64,000 nt of DNA from Oceanicola sp. D3 (GCF_006351965.1 NZ_CP040932.1:2852001-2916000), one strand, 5' to 3'; positions 17,009 through 25,795 are shown, counted from the first letter of the stretch. Translations and numbers: made by a program. The notes: a model not told the origin generated them from the sequence alone.

Positions 17009-17084
17009 CGGGTCGCCCGACCTCCTCCCTGGGCCCCCGGAAGCATAGGGGCGGCGCCTCACCTCCTCCCGAGGCAGCCGCCCC
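17009..17084 (+). ncRNA. CcsR/cuckoo-type sRNA, unit 7
   Basis: Hairpin A 17009-17039 (GCCC/GGGC core, outer CGGG pairing with CCCG, CCTCCTCCC loop). Hairpin B 17048-17084: GGGGCGGC...GCCTC pairs with GAGGC...GCCGCCCC, loop ACCTCCTCCC; the longest stem of the array. Confidence 0.87.
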
Positions 17085-17085
17085 A

Positions 17086-17103
17086 CCCTTCCTTCAGGAA
17101 GGG
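17086..17103 (+). repeat. Extra hairpin between sRNA units 7 and 8
   Basis: CCCTTCC and GGAAGGG pair perfectly around TTCA. It lacks the CCTCCTCCC motif, so it is not an sRNA hairpin itself; like 16540-16557 it could be a processing signal in the precursor. Confidence 0.6.
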
Positions 17104-17193
17104 ATCAGAATTCAGGCACCCGACCTCCTCCCTGGGTGATCTGATATTGGCGGCGATGCTCACCTCCTCCCGAGCATCGCCGCTTTTTATTTT
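17104..17193 (+). ncRNA. CcsR/cuckoo-type sRNA, unit 8 (terminal)
   Basis: Hairpin A 17104-17145: ATCAGA and TCTGAT close an outer stem, CACCC/GGGTG an inner one, CCTCCTCCC in the loop. Hairpin B 17149-17183 has 12 bp and the ACCTCCTCCC loop and is followed by TTTTTATTTT, so this unit also ends the transcript. Confidence 0.88.
17149..17193 (+). terminator. Terminator of the DUF1127/sRNA operon
   Basis: GGCGGCGATGCTC/GAGCATCGCCGC stem followed by TTTTTATTTT (17184-17193). It is the only B hairpin in the array with a T tract, so the eight units are probably one transcript that is processed. Confidence 0.85.
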
Positions 17194-17205
17194 CCGGCCC
17201 GGGCT

Positions 17206-17234
17206 GTCATCCCCGGGCTTGACCCGAGGATCTC
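17206..17234 (+). repeat. 29-bp interspersed repeat, copy A
   Basis: Begins GTCATCCCCGGGCTTGACCC and ends GAGGATCTC. A second copy in the same orientation is at 18208-18236 with four differences; the two bracket the epimerase gene. Motifs of this GTCATCC...GAGGATC type are common intergenic elements in alphaproteobacteria. Confidence 0.7.
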
Positions 17235-17307
17235 CCCCCACCCAGCCCGCCTTCTGCTTTCGCACCCCGACGCCCCCGGATAGTCTGCGCGCAAAAGGAG
17301 ACCCCCC

Positions 17308-18192
17308 ATGCGCATTCTCTTCACCGGCGGCTCCGGCAAGGCCGGCCGTCACGCTGTTCAATACCTGCTCGAGCAGGGCCATCGCGTGCTGAACGTCGAT
17401 CTCACCCCCTGCAATGTCCCCGGTGCTCTCAACCGCATTGCCGATATTACCGACCTCGGCGCAATGCATGACGCCATGCGCGCCTATGCCGATTTCGATG
17501 AGCTGGAGCCCGGCACCGGCGTGCCCGCCTTCGATGCCGTCGTGCACTTCGCCGCCGTCCCGCGCATCATGGTGACGGGCGACGCCGAATGCTTCCGCGT
17601 CAACACACTTGGCACCTACAACGTGATCGACGCCGCGCTCAAAGCCGGTGTCCGCAAGGTGATTTTCGCCTCGTCCGAAACCACCTACGGCATCTGCTTC
17701 GCCGATGGTGAGCGCAAGCCCGAACATATCCCCGTCGATGAGGCGCACCCCACCGAGCCCGAAGACAGCTACGCCATGTCAAAGGTGGTCAACGAGGCCA
17801 CGGCCCGCAGCTTCCAGCGCCGCAGCGGGGCCGACATCTACGGGTTGCGCATCAACAACGTGATCGAGCCGCACGAATACGCCGAGATGTTCCCCGGCTT
17901 CATCAACGCCCCCGAAAAGCGCCTCCGCAACTTCTTTGCCTATATCGACGCCCGGGATCTTGGGCAGATGGTAGAATGCTGCCTGCGCACCGATGGGCTT
18001 GGCTACGAGGTGTTCAACGTGGCGAACGACACTCACTCCGTCGCCGCGCCAACCTCCGAGTTGATCGCGCAATTCTACGAGGGCGTGCCGCAAACCCGCG
18101 AGATGGGCGAGCACGAGACCTTCTTCACCAACGAGAAGGCCAAACGGCTGGTTGGGTTTTCGCCGAAGTATGACTGGCGAAGCGAACTCTGA
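17308..18192 (+). CDS. NAD-dependent epimerase/dehydratase family protein
   Basis: 294-residue extended SDR. Cofactor loop TGGSGKAG at 6-13, a VVHFAAVP strand after it, SSETTYG as the Ser region and Y-x-x-x-K in SYAMSKVVNE as catalytic pair, so the nucleotide-sugar-epimerase fold and active site look complete. The substrate is unknown; family members act on NDP-sugars or related uronates. AAAAGGAG stands seven bases before the ATG. It is a single gene with a 29-bp repeat on each side and no functional partner nearby. Confidence 0.82.
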   Translation: MRILFTGGSGKAGRHAVQYLLEQGHRVLNVDLTPCNVPGALNRIADITDLGAMHDAMRAYADFDELEPGTGVPAFDAVVHFAAVPRIMVTGDAECFRVNTLGTYNVIDAALKAGVRKVIFASSETTYGICFADGERKPEHIPVDEAHPTEPEDSYAMSKVVNEATARSFQRRSGADIYGLRINNVIEPHEYAEMFPGFINAPEKRLRNFFAYIDARDLGQMVECCLRTDGLGYEVFNVANDTHSVAAPTSELIAQFYEGVPQTREMGEHETFFTNEKAKRLVGFSPKYDWRSEL

Positions 18193-18207
18193 TCGTCCCT
18201 CTCCACC

Positions 18208-18236
18208 GTCATCCTCGGGTCTGACCCAAGGATCTC
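18208..18236 (+). repeat. 29-bp interspersed repeat, copy B
   Basis: Same element as 17206-17234, beginning GTCATCCTCGGGTCTGACCC and ending AAGGATCTC, 16 bp after the epimerase stop. The rest of the gap to uvrD (18237-18385) holds nothing recognisable. Confidence 0.7.
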
Positions 18237-18385
18237 GCCGAAAAGAGGCCCTCGCATCACCACCGCACGCCACTTTGATTAACGCGCCCATGTCAAATGA
18301 CATGTGCATGGGCTGTGCATCACTTGTGCACAGGATGTTGCCCACAGCTTTTCGGAGTTAATGGCCGAAAGCTAACCCACCGCGC

Positions 18386-20761
18386 CTAGAACGGAATATC
18401 ATCCGCCGCGCTCGACGCAGGCACCACGAACTTGGCCACAACCTTCTTCACGCCCGCTTTTTCAAAAGCGATTTCAAGCTTGTCGCCCTCGATTCCGGTA
18501 ATCGCGCCATAGCCGAATTTCTGGTGAAACACCCGCTCCCCCACGCTGTGCGATGACACCGCCTCAGCGTCGATCACCATGTTCCGGCTCTCCTTCGGCT
18601 GGCTCATCCCACGCACCTGCGCCCGCGCCTGAAGCCGCTTCCAGCCCGGCGACTTATAGCCATCCGCCCGCGCCGCATCCTCGTGTAAAGTCGAGCGAAT
18701 TTCGCCGCCGCTGCCGCCGCCCATGCCCGGCCCGGCCGCCGCGCCATAGCCGCCACCGTAGAGCCCCGGAGGCGTCAGCACTTCCACATGCTCGCCCGGC
18801 AGTTCGTCGATAAACCGGCTCGGCAGGGCGCTTTGCCACTGGCCATAAATCCGCCGGTTGCCCGCAAAGGAAATCGTGCAAAGCTCCTCGGCCCGGGTGA
18901 TCCCCACATAGGCCAGCCGCCGCTCCTCCTCGAGCCCCTTCACCCCGCTCTCATCCATGCTGCGCTGGCTCGGAAACAGCCCGTCTTCCCAGCCCGGCAA
19001 GAACACGGCGGGAAACTCCAGCCCCTTCGCCGCATGCAGCGTCATGATAGAAACCTTGGGCCCGTCATCCTCGCTCTCATTGTCCATGATCAGCGCGACG
19101 TGCTCCAGAAACCCTTGCAGATTCTCAAAGGATTCCAGCGCCTTCACCAGTTCCTTCAGGTTCTCCAGCCGCCCCGGCGCCTCGGGCGTTTTGTCGTTTT
19201 GCCACATGTCGGTGTAGCCGGATTCTTCAAGAATCTGCTCGGCCAGCTCGATGTGGTCGTCCTCGTTCAACGCCCCGCCATGCCACCGGCCAAACCCTTC
19301 CAGCAGCGCCCCGAGTTGCCCCTTGGCCTTGCCCGTCAGCTCGCCAGAGGCCACCAGAATCCGCGCGCCTTCAAACAGCGAAACCCCGTTCGCCCGCGCC
19401 GCCCGCTGCATCTTCTGAATCGCCTTTTCGCCCAAGCCCCGCTTGGGCGTATTGACGATCCGTTCAAACGCCAAATCATCGTCCGGACTGACGGCCACGC
19501 GGAAGTAGGCCATCGCATCGCGGATCTCCATCCGCTCATAAAACCGCGGCCCCCCGATCACCCGGTAGGGCAAGCCGATGGTCAGAAACCGGTCTTCAAA
19601 CGCCCGCATCTGGTGGCTGGCACGCACCAAAATTGCACATTCGTTCAACCCGATAGGCCGCATTCCCCGCGTGCCGCCCTGCATCGCCTCCAGCTCATCG
19701 CCGATCCAGCGAGCCTCTTCCTCGCCGTCCCAATGGCCGATGAGGCGCACCTTCTCGCCCTCTTCGGCCTCGGTCCACAGCTCCTTGCCCAGCCGCCCCT
19801 TGTTGGCGGCAATCACGCCCCCGGCAGCGCCCAGAATATGCGGCGTCGAACGATAGTTCTGCTCCAGCCGCACCACATGCGCGCCGGGAAAATCCTTTTC
19901 AAACCGCAGGATGTTGCCCACTTCAGCGCCCCGCCAGCCATAAATCGACTGGTCGTCGTCGCCCACGCAGCAAATGTTCTTGTGCCCCTGCGCCAGCAGC
20001 CGCAGCCACAGATATTGGGCCACGTTGGTGTCCTGATACTCGTCCACAAGAATGTAGCGAAACCAGCGCTGATACTGCGCCAGCACATCCTCATGCTCTT
20101 GGAAGATCGTGACCATGTGCAGCAGCAGGTCGCCAAAATCGACCGCGTTCAGCGTCTTCAACCTGTTCTGATACTCACGGTAGATCGCCACGCCCTTGTG
20201 GTCATAGGCCCCGGCATCGGCGGCGGGCACCTTGTCGGGTGTGAGGGCCCGGTTCTTCCACTGGTCGATGATCCCGGCAAGCATCCGCGCGGGCCAGCGC
20301 TTGTCGTCGATACCCGCAGCGGCGACGAGCTGTTTAAGAAGCCTTAACTGGTCATCGGTATCAAGGATGGTGAAGTTGCTCTTCAGCCCGGCCAATTCGG
20401 CATGGCGGCGTAGCAGCTTCACGCAGATCGCGTGGAAGGTGCCCAACCACGGCATCCCCTCCACCGCCTGCCCCATCAACCCGGCCACGCGATTTTTCAT
20501 TTCTCGTGCGGCCTTGTTGGTGAAGGTCACCGCGAGAATTTCATTGGGCCGCGCGCGCTGGGTCAGCAACAGGTGCGCGATCCGCGTGGTCAGCGCCTTC
20601 GTCTTGCCGGTGCCCGCGCCCGCAAGCATCAGCACCGGCCCGTCAAGCTGCTCCACCGCCTCACGCTGTGCGGGATTCAGCCCATCAAGATAGGGCGCGG
20701 GTCGGGCGGCCACCGCCTGCTGCGAGAGCGACAGGGCCTGTTCTTGTTGCGGACTGCTCAT
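18386..20761 (-). CDS. uvrD: ATP-dependent DNA helicase UvrD/PcrA
   Basis: 791-residue superfamily 1A 3'-5' helicase used in nucleotide excision and mismatch repair. Walker A GAGTGKT at 48-54, TFTNKAAREMK (motif Ia), DEYQDTN (motif II), GDDDQSIYGWRGA (motif III), the LEQNYRST motif IV and VSIMTLHAAKGLEF (motif V) are all present, in order. The C-terminal ~100 residues (Gly-rich linker then a Tudor-like HQKFGYGAITG) correspond to the UvrD/PcrA C-terminal RNA polymerase-binding region. A LexA box at 20804-20818 predicts SOS induction. Confidence 0.95.
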   Translation of the reverse strand: MSSPQQEQALSLSQQAVAARPAPYLDGLNPAQREAVEQLDGPVLMLAGAGTGKTKALTTRIAHLLLTQRARPNEILAVTFTNKAAREMKNRVAGLMGQAVEGMPWLGTFHAICVKLLRRHAELAGLKSNFTILDTDDQLRLLKQLVAAAGIDDKRWPARMLAGIIDQWKNRALTPDKVPAADAGAYDHKGVAIYREYQNRLKTLNAVDFGDLLLHMVTIFQEHEDVLAQYQRWFRYILVDEYQDTNVAQYLWLRLLAQGHKNICCVGDDDQSIYGWRGAEVGNILRFEKDFPGAHVVRLEQNYRSTPHILGAAGGVIAANKGRLGKELWTEAEEGEKVRLIGHWDGEEEARWIGDELEAMQGGTRGMRPIGLNECAILVRASHQMRAFEDRFLTIGLPYRVIGGPRFYERMEIRDAMAYFRVAVSPDDDLAFERIVNTPKRGLGEKAIQKMQRAARANGVSLFEGARILVASGELTGKAKGQLGALLEGFGRWHGGALNEDDHIELAEQILEESGYTDMWQNDKTPEAPGRLENLKELVKALESFENLQGFLEHVALIMDNESEDDGPKVSIMTLHAAKGLEFPAVFLPGWEDGLFPSQRSMDESGVKGLEEERRLAYVGITRAEELCTISFAGNRRIYGQWQSALPSRFIDELPGEHVEVLTPPGLYGGGYGAAAGPGMGGGSGGEIRSTLHEDAARADGYKSPGWKRLQARAQVRGMSQPKESRNMVIDAEAVSSHSVGERVFHQKFGYGAITGIEGDKLEIAFEKAGVKKVVAKFVVPASSAADDIPF

Positions 20762-20803
20762 GGCGCGAGTGTAACCGCTCCCGCCTCCGAGGGGAAGATG
20801 CGC

Positions 20804-20818
20804 GTTCGCGTTGTGTTC
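20804..20818 (-). promoter_or_regulatory. LexA (SOS) box upstream of uvrD
   Basis: GTTCGCGTTGTGTTC fits exactly the alphaproteobacterial LexA site GTTC-N7-GTTC (direct repeat). It lies 43 bp in front of the uvrD start, where a promoter would be. Further out, 20917-20932 contains TTAAC-N4-GTTAA, which resembles a CtrA-type site but was not relied on. Confidence 0.75.
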
Positions 20819-20974
20819 CGTGCTCGCCAGACCAAGCGGATCATCGTAAACTTGGGTTAACCTTACGATATCGTTGATATTTTACCCCTCAGTCTCAGCG
20901 TTTCGCCGCCCCACCTTTAACAAGCGTTAACCGCCTCGGCCTAGCATCCCCCAACATCCAGTAAGGAGAGACTG

Positions 20975-21694
20975 ATGTTTCAGCAGCGCGAGCCGGGGGA
21001 TTTGAAGCAACTGCTTGATGGATTCGAGGTGCCGATGTTCGCGGTTGAACGGCGCGCGCCGGATGCGCCCTGGGTGCTCTTGTGCATCAACACCGCCCAC
21101 GCCAACGCCTCCGGCATGAACGCCACAGAGGTTGCCGGGCGCGAGGTAACGGCGCTGCTGCCCGAGGCCGATGCCGATTGGGCCTGCGCCCGCTATCACG
21201 AATGCACCCGCAGCCCCGAGCCTTTGCGCTACGTCGAAAAGCTCACCATCGCCGGGCAGCGGCAAGAATGGGATACCTCCCTTCAACGGGTCCGTCTGCC
21301 CGATGGTGGCGAGCGCGTGATCGGCACCGCGCTTGTGCTGCGCCCGGAAGCGGCCACGCTGGCGCAATGCTCGCTCTCCACCATCCGCGATCAGGCGGTG
21401 GAGGCAGATTGGCACCTGTCTCGCGTCACCGTCTTTCTTGAAGGCATCGCCACGATGGCGGCCGCCGAGCTGTCACCGGCGCGCCTCGCAGTACAGGCCG
21501 AGGGGCTCGCCGCCACCTGTCGCAACGTCAGCAGCCTTGTCAGCCAACTCCGCCGCACCGCAGAGCGGATCGAGCGCAACACGCCGCGCGCCACCAATGA
21601 GGAAACCACCACCACCTGGCACAAGAGCCCCGACACCGCCGGTGATCCTGCAGCCACATTGCGCAGCGCGGAAAGCCAAGTTTTGCAGGGCTAA
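20975..21694 (+). CDS. PAS-domain protein of unknown role
   Basis: 239 residues. Residues about 10-120 read as a PAS sensor domain (GFEVPMFAVER, CINTAHANASG, GREVTALLPEADAD, RYVEKLTI, a final GERVIGTALVL strand). The C-terminal half is helical with hydrophobic heptads around 145-195 and then a polar Thr-rich tail. There is no kinase, GGDEF, EAL or HTH output domain, so signalling must be through protein contacts. AAGGAGAG precedes the ATG by five bases. Diverges from uvrD, 213 bp away. Confidence 0.6.
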   Translation: MFQQREPGDLKQLLDGFEVPMFAVERRAPDAPWVLLCINTAHANASGMNATEVAGREVTALLPEADADWACARYHECTRSPEPLRYVEKLTIAGQRQEWDTSLQRVRLPDGGERVIGTALVLRPEAATLAQCSLSTIRDQAVEADWHLSRVTVFLEGIATMAAAELSPARLAVQAEGLAATCRNVSSLVSQLRRTAERIERNTPRATNEETTTTWHKSPDTAGDPAATLRSAESQVLQG

Positions 21695-21816
21695 GGCGGG
21701 CCTGCACCAAACACAAACCTGCCGCGCTTACCGCTGCAATGCAGCATTCCCCTTTCCCTCAGATGAAATCTCCGTAACAATCATCCGCGCTGCAATGCGG
21801 AAATACGGAGAAGACA

Positions 21817-24800
21817 ATGGCCGAATTCCAGAAGATCTTGATCGCAAACCGGGGCGAAATCGCCATCCGGATCATGCGCGCCGCCAATGAACTGGGCAAG
21901 AAAACGGTCGCCGTCTATGCCGAGGAAGACAAGCTCGGCCTCCATCGTTTCAAGGCCGACGAGGCCTACCGCATTGGCGAGGGCCTTGGCCCCGTGGCCG
22001 CCTACCTCTCCATCGAAGAGATGATCCGCGTTGCCAAGATGAGCGGCGCAGATGCCATCCACCCCGGCTACGGCCTGCTCTCCGAGAACCCCGAATTTGT
22101 CGACGCCTGCGAGGCCAATGGCATCAAGTTCATCGGCCCCAAGGCCAAGACGATGCGCCAACTTGGCGACAAGGCCAGCGCCCGCAAGGTCGCCATCGAG
22201 GCCGGCGTGCCGGTGATTCCGGCCACCGAAGTGCTGGGCGACGACATGGAAGCCATCGCCAAGGAGGCCGAAGAAATCGGCTATCCGCTGATGCTCAAGG
22301 CCAGCTGGGGCGGCGGCGGTCGCGGCATGCGCCCCATCAACGATCCCTCTGAACTAAAAGAGAAAATCCTTGAAGGCCGACGCGAGGCCGAGGCCGCTTT
22401 CGGCAATGGCGAGGGCTATCTGGAAAAGATGATCACCCGCGCCCGCCACGTCGAGGTGCAGATCCTCGGCGACAGCCAAGGCAACATCTACCACCTTTGG
22501 GAGCGCGACTGCTCGGTGCAGCGCCGCAACCAGAAGGTCGTGGAACGCGCCCCCGCCCCCTATCTCTCCGAAGCGCAGCGCGAAGACCTCTGCAATCTCG
22601 GCAAGAAGATCTGCGAGCATGTGAACTACGAATGCGCCGGCACCGTCGAGTTCCTGATGGATATGGAGACGGGCAAGTTCTACTTCATCGAGGTAAACCC
22701 CCGCGTGCAGGTCGAACATACCGTCACTGAGGAGGTGACCGGCATCGACATCGTGCAGGCCCAGATCAAGATCGCCGAGGGCAAATCGCTGATTGAGGCC
22801 ACCGGCACCGCGTCGCAATATGACGTGCGCCTCAACGGCCACGCGCTGCAGTGCCGCGTCACCACCGAAGACCCGCTGAACAATTTCATCCCCGACTACG
22901 GCCGCCTCACCGCCTATCGCTCCGCCACCGGCATGGGCATCCGGCTCGATGGCGGCACCGCCTATGCGGGCGGGGTGATCACCCGCTATTACGACTCGCT
23001 GCTGACGAAAGTCACGGCATGGGCCCCCACCCCCGAGGCCGCCATTGCGCGGATGGACCGTGCCCTGCGCGAATTCCGTATCCGGGGCGTGTCCACCAAC
23101 ATCGCCTTTGTCGAAAACCTGCTGAAACACCCCACGTTTCTCGACAACACCTACCACACCAAGTTCATCGACGAGACGCCGGAACTCTTTGATTTCAAAC
23201 GCCGCCGCGACCGCGCCACCAAGATCCTGCGCTACATCGCCGACATCACCGTAAACGGGCACCCCGAGACTGCGGGCCGCCCCAAACCCGCCGAGGCCAA
23301 GCCGCCCAAGGCCCCCGCCTCCCGCGTCGAGGCCCCTGCGCCGGGCACGCTGAACCTGCTGCAAGAGAAGGGCCCCAATGCTGTGGCCGACTGGATGAAG
23401 GCGCAAGAACAGCTCCTCATCACCGACACCACCATGCGCGACGGCCACCAATCGCTGCTCGCCACCCGGATGCGCTCGATCGACATGGTCCGCGTGGCCC
23501 CCGCCTATGCCGCCAACCTGCCGCAGCTGTTCTCCGTGGAGTGCTGGGGCGGCGCCACCTTCGACGTGGCCTACCGCTTCCTCCAGGAATGCCCCTGGCA
23601 GCGCCTGCGCGACATTCGCGCCGCCATGCCCAACATCATGACGCAAATGCTTCTGCGCGCCTCCAACGGCGTGGGCTACACCAACTACCCCGACAACGTG
23701 GTGGTGAGCTTCGTGAAGCAGGCCGCCGAAAGCGGCGTCGATGTGTTCCGCGTCTTCGACTCGCTCAACTGGGTCGAAAACATGCGCGTGGCGATGGATG
23801 CCGTGGGCGAGAGCGGCAAGGTCATCGAGGGCACCGTCTGCTACACCGGCAACGTGCTGGACCCGGACCGCGCCAAATATGACGTCAAGTATTACGTCGA
23901 TATGGCGAAGGAACTGGAGAAGGCCGGCGCCCATGTGCTGGGCCTCAAGGATATGGCCGGGCTGCTCAAGCCGTCCGCCGCCAAGGTGCTGATCCCGGCG
24001 CTGAAGGACGCGGTGGATATCCCGATCCACTTCCACACCCACGACACGGCAGGCATCGCCTGCGGCACCATCCTCGCCGCCGCCGAAGCCGGGGTGGATG
24101 CTGTCGATTGCGCGATGGACGCGCTGTCGGGCAACACCTCTCAGGCCACCCTCGGCACCGTGGTCGAAGCCCTGCAATACACCGAGCGGGACACCGGCCT
24201 TGATATCGGCGCCATCCGCGAGATCTCGGATTACTGGGAAAGCGTGCGCGCCCATTACGCCGCCTTCGAGTCCGGCCTTCAGGCGCCAGCTTCCGAGGTC
24301 TACCTGCACGAAATGCCCGGCGGCCAGTTCACCAACCTCAAGGCGCAGGCCCGCTCGATGGGGCTGGAAGAGCGCTGGCACGAGGTCGCCCAGATGTATG
24401 CCGACGTGAACCAGATGTTCGGCGATATCGTGAAGGTCACCCCCTCCTCCAAGGTCGTGGGCGACATGGCCCTCATGATGGTGAGCCAAGGCCTCACTCG
24501 CGCCGAGGTCGAAGACCCCAAGCGCGAGGTCTCCTTCCCCGATTCGGTCATCGACATGATGAAGGGCAACCTCGGCCTGCCCCCCGGCGGCTGGCCCGAA
24601 GCCATTCAGGCCAAGGTGCTGAAGGGCGAAAAGCCGCTCACCGAACGCGCTGGCAAATCAATGAAGCCAATCGATCTCGAGGCCACCCGCAAGGAGGCCT
24701 CCGAGAAGCTGGGCTTTGAGTTGGATGACGAAGATCTCAACGGTTACCTGATGTATCCCAAGGTCTTCACCGATTATGCCGCACGGCACGAAGAATACGG

Positions 24801-25254
24801 CCCGGTCCGCACCCTGCCGACCGATACCTTCTTCTATGGCATGGAGCCGGGTGACGAGATCTCGGTGGAGATCGACCCGGGCAAGACCCTCGAAATCCGC
24901 ATGTCGGCGCAAGGCGAAACCAACGAAGAAGGCATCGCCCGCGTGTTCTTCGAGCTCAACGGCCAGCCCCGCACCGTCCGCATCCCCGACCGCCGCGCTG
25001 GCGCCGCCGTGCAGGCCCGCCCCAAGGCGGAACTGGGCAACGACAACCACATCGGCGCGCCAATGCCCGGCTCTGTCGCCTCTGTCGGCGTGCAGGCGGG
25101 CCAGAAGGTCAGCGCAGGCGATCTGCTGCTGACCATCGAGGCGATGAAGATGGAAACCGGCCTCCACGCCGAGCGCGACGCAACCGTCAAAGCGGTGCAC
25201 GTCTCTCCCGGCGATCAGATCGACGCGAAAGACCTGCTGGTCGAGTTGGAATAA
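21817..25254 (+). CDS. pyc: Pyruvate carboxylase
   Basis: 1145 residues, the full length of a single-chain pyruvate carboxylase that converts pyruvate, bicarbonate and ATP to oxaloacetate. Biotin carboxylase domain about 1-455 (ANRGEIAIRIMRA; the Gly-rich ATP-grasp loop GGGGRGMR; EVNPRVQVEHTVTE), carboxyltransferase domain about 530-800 (DTTMRDGHQSLLATR), a PC tetramerisation region, and a biotinyl domain whose EAMKMETG places biotin on Lys1111. ATG follows ACGGAGAAGACA. In front lie GCTGC-AAT-GCAGC (21733-21745) and a related CGCTGCAATGC; they may be operator half-sites. This is the anaplerotic enzyme for growth on pyruvate-yielding substrates such as those from the hpa pathway. Confidence 0.97.
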   Translation: MAEFQKILIANRGEIAIRIMRAANELGKKTVAVYAEEDKLGLHRFKADEAYRIGEGLGPVAAYLSIEEMIRVAKMSGADAIHPGYGLLSENPEFVDACEANGIKFIGPKAKTMRQLGDKASARKVAIEAGVPVIPATEVLGDDMEAIAKEAEEIGYPLMLKASWGGGGRGMRPINDPSELKEKILEGRREAEAAFGNGEGYLEKMITRARHVEVQILGDSQGNIYHLWERDCSVQRRNQKVVERAPAPYLSEAQREDLCNLGKKICEHVNYECAGTVEFLMDMETGKFYFIEVNPRVQVEHTVTEEVTGIDIVQAQIKIAEGKSLIEATGTASQYDVRLNGHALQCRVTTEDPLNNFIPDYGRLTAYRSATGMGIRLDGGTAYAGGVITRYYDSLLTKVTAWAPTPEAAIARMDRALREFRIRGVSTNIAFVENLLKHPTFLDNTYHTKFIDETPELFDFKRRRDRATKILRYIADITVNGHPETAGRPKPAEAKPPKAPASRVEAPAPGTLNLLQEKGPNAVADWMKAQEQLLITDTTMRDGHQSLLATRMRSIDMVRVAPAYAANLPQLFSVECWGGATFDVAYRFLQECPWQRLRDIRAAMPNIMTQMLLRASNGVGYTNYPDNVVVSFVKQAAESGVDVFRVFDSLNWVENMRVAMDAVGESGKVIEGTVCYTGNVLDPDRAKYDVKYYVDMAKELEKAGAHVLGLKDMAGLLKPSAAKVLIPALKDAVDIPIHFHTHDTAGIACGTILAAAEAGVDAVDCAMDALSGNTSQATLGTVVEALQYTERDTGLDIGAIREISDYWESVRAHYAAFESGLQAPASEVYLHEMPGGQFTNLKAQARSMGLEERWHEVAQMYADVNQMFGDIVKVTPSSKVVGDMALMMVSQGLTRAEVEDPKREVSFPDSVIDMMKGNLGLPPGGWPEAIQAKVLKGEKPLTERAGKSMKPIDLEATRKEASEKLGFELDDEDLNGYLMYPKVFTDYAARHEEYGPVRTLPTDTFFYGMEPGDEISVEIDPGKTLEIRMSAQGETNEEGIARVFFELNGQPRTVRIPDRRAGAAVQARPKAELGNDNHIGAPMPGSVASVGVQAGQKVSAGDLLLTIEAMKMETGLHAERDATVKAVHVSPGDQIDAKDLLVELE

Positions 25255-25323
25255 CGCGGCGTTCCCGGTTGATCCGTCTCTCATGTTGCCGTCTGATGGC
25301 GGCAACCCGAGGGAGATTTGCCA

Positions 25324-25710
25324 ATGTTCGCCGTCACATCCATCTACGCTGGCCTGCTGGCGGTGTTCTTCGTGGGCCTCAGCTATGCCGTCACCGTCCG
25401 GCGGCGCAGCCGGGGCATTTCGCTGGGAGACGGCGAAGACAAGCGCTTGCGGGCGCTCTCTCGCGCACAGGGCAATTGCGCCGAATACGCGCCGCTCGGC
25501 ATCCTGCTGCTGGCGCTCTGCGAGGCGCAGGGCGCGCCCACCGTTGCCCTGCACCTCCTCGGCATCATGCTCTTCGCAGGCCGCCTGCTCCACGCCCGCG
25601 CCCTGCTTGGTCCAAAGATGAACCTGCCCTTCCGCGTCAGCGGCATGGTGCTGACATTTCTCGCGCTCCTGCTGATGGGCTTCGGCCTCTTGCTGCACAG
25701 CCTGTTTTGA
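25324..25710 (+). CDS. MAPEG family membrane protein
   Basis: 128 residues with three to four hydrophobic helices (about 4-22, 58-80, 95-125). The basic stretch after helix 1, the RAQGNCAEYAPLGILLLALCE motif split around residue 45-65 and GRLLHARA are typical of bacterial MAPEG proteins (eicosanoid/glutathione metabolism superfamily); the physiological role of the bacterial members is poorly known. ATG at 25324 is chosen over an upstream TTG because GGGAG sits eight bases before it. A GTTGCCG/CGGCAAC hairpin (25284-25305) separates it from pyc. Confidence 0.8.
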   Translation: MFAVTSIYAGLLAVFFVGLSYAVTVRRRSRGISLGDGEDKRLRALSRAQGNCAEYAPLGILLLALCEAQGAPTVALHLLGIMLFAGRLLHARALLGPKMNLPFRVSGMVLTFLALLLMGFGLLLHSLF

Positions 25711-25749
25711 GCGTCAGAAAGTTTTTCGCCAAACCGGTGAAATTACCTC

Positions 25750-25778
25750 TTGAACCCGCCCGGCCCCGCCGTTATCTC
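25750..25778 (+). promoter_or_regulatory. Promoter of tRNA-Gly
   Basis: TTGAAC (25750-25755), 17 bp, TATCTC (25773-25778), placing the start of transcription about ten bases before the tRNA. Confidence 0.5.
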
Positions 25779-25795
25779 ACCGCTACTCAACGGAC

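Noticed and set aside
16617-17048. Proline/serine-rich protein frames across the sRNA array
   Set aside because: Open frames on both strands arise from the repeated CCTCCTCCC and lack starts with ribosome binding sites; RNA structure explains the sequence better.
16464-17193. CRISPR-like array
   Set aside because: The repeated part is only CCTCCTCCC in hairpin loops with variable, self-complementary arms; no constant-length spacers, no cas genes, and the fold matches cuckoo RNAs.
20917-20932. CtrA binding site TTAAC-N4-GTTAA near the PAS gene
   Set aside because: Spacing does not fit the TTAA-N7-TTAA consensus; it may be chance in an AT-rich promoter gap.
22354-24489. 711-codon minus-strand frame opposite pyc
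   Set aside because: Antisense to a full-length pyruvate carboxylase; composition is typical of a complement frame.
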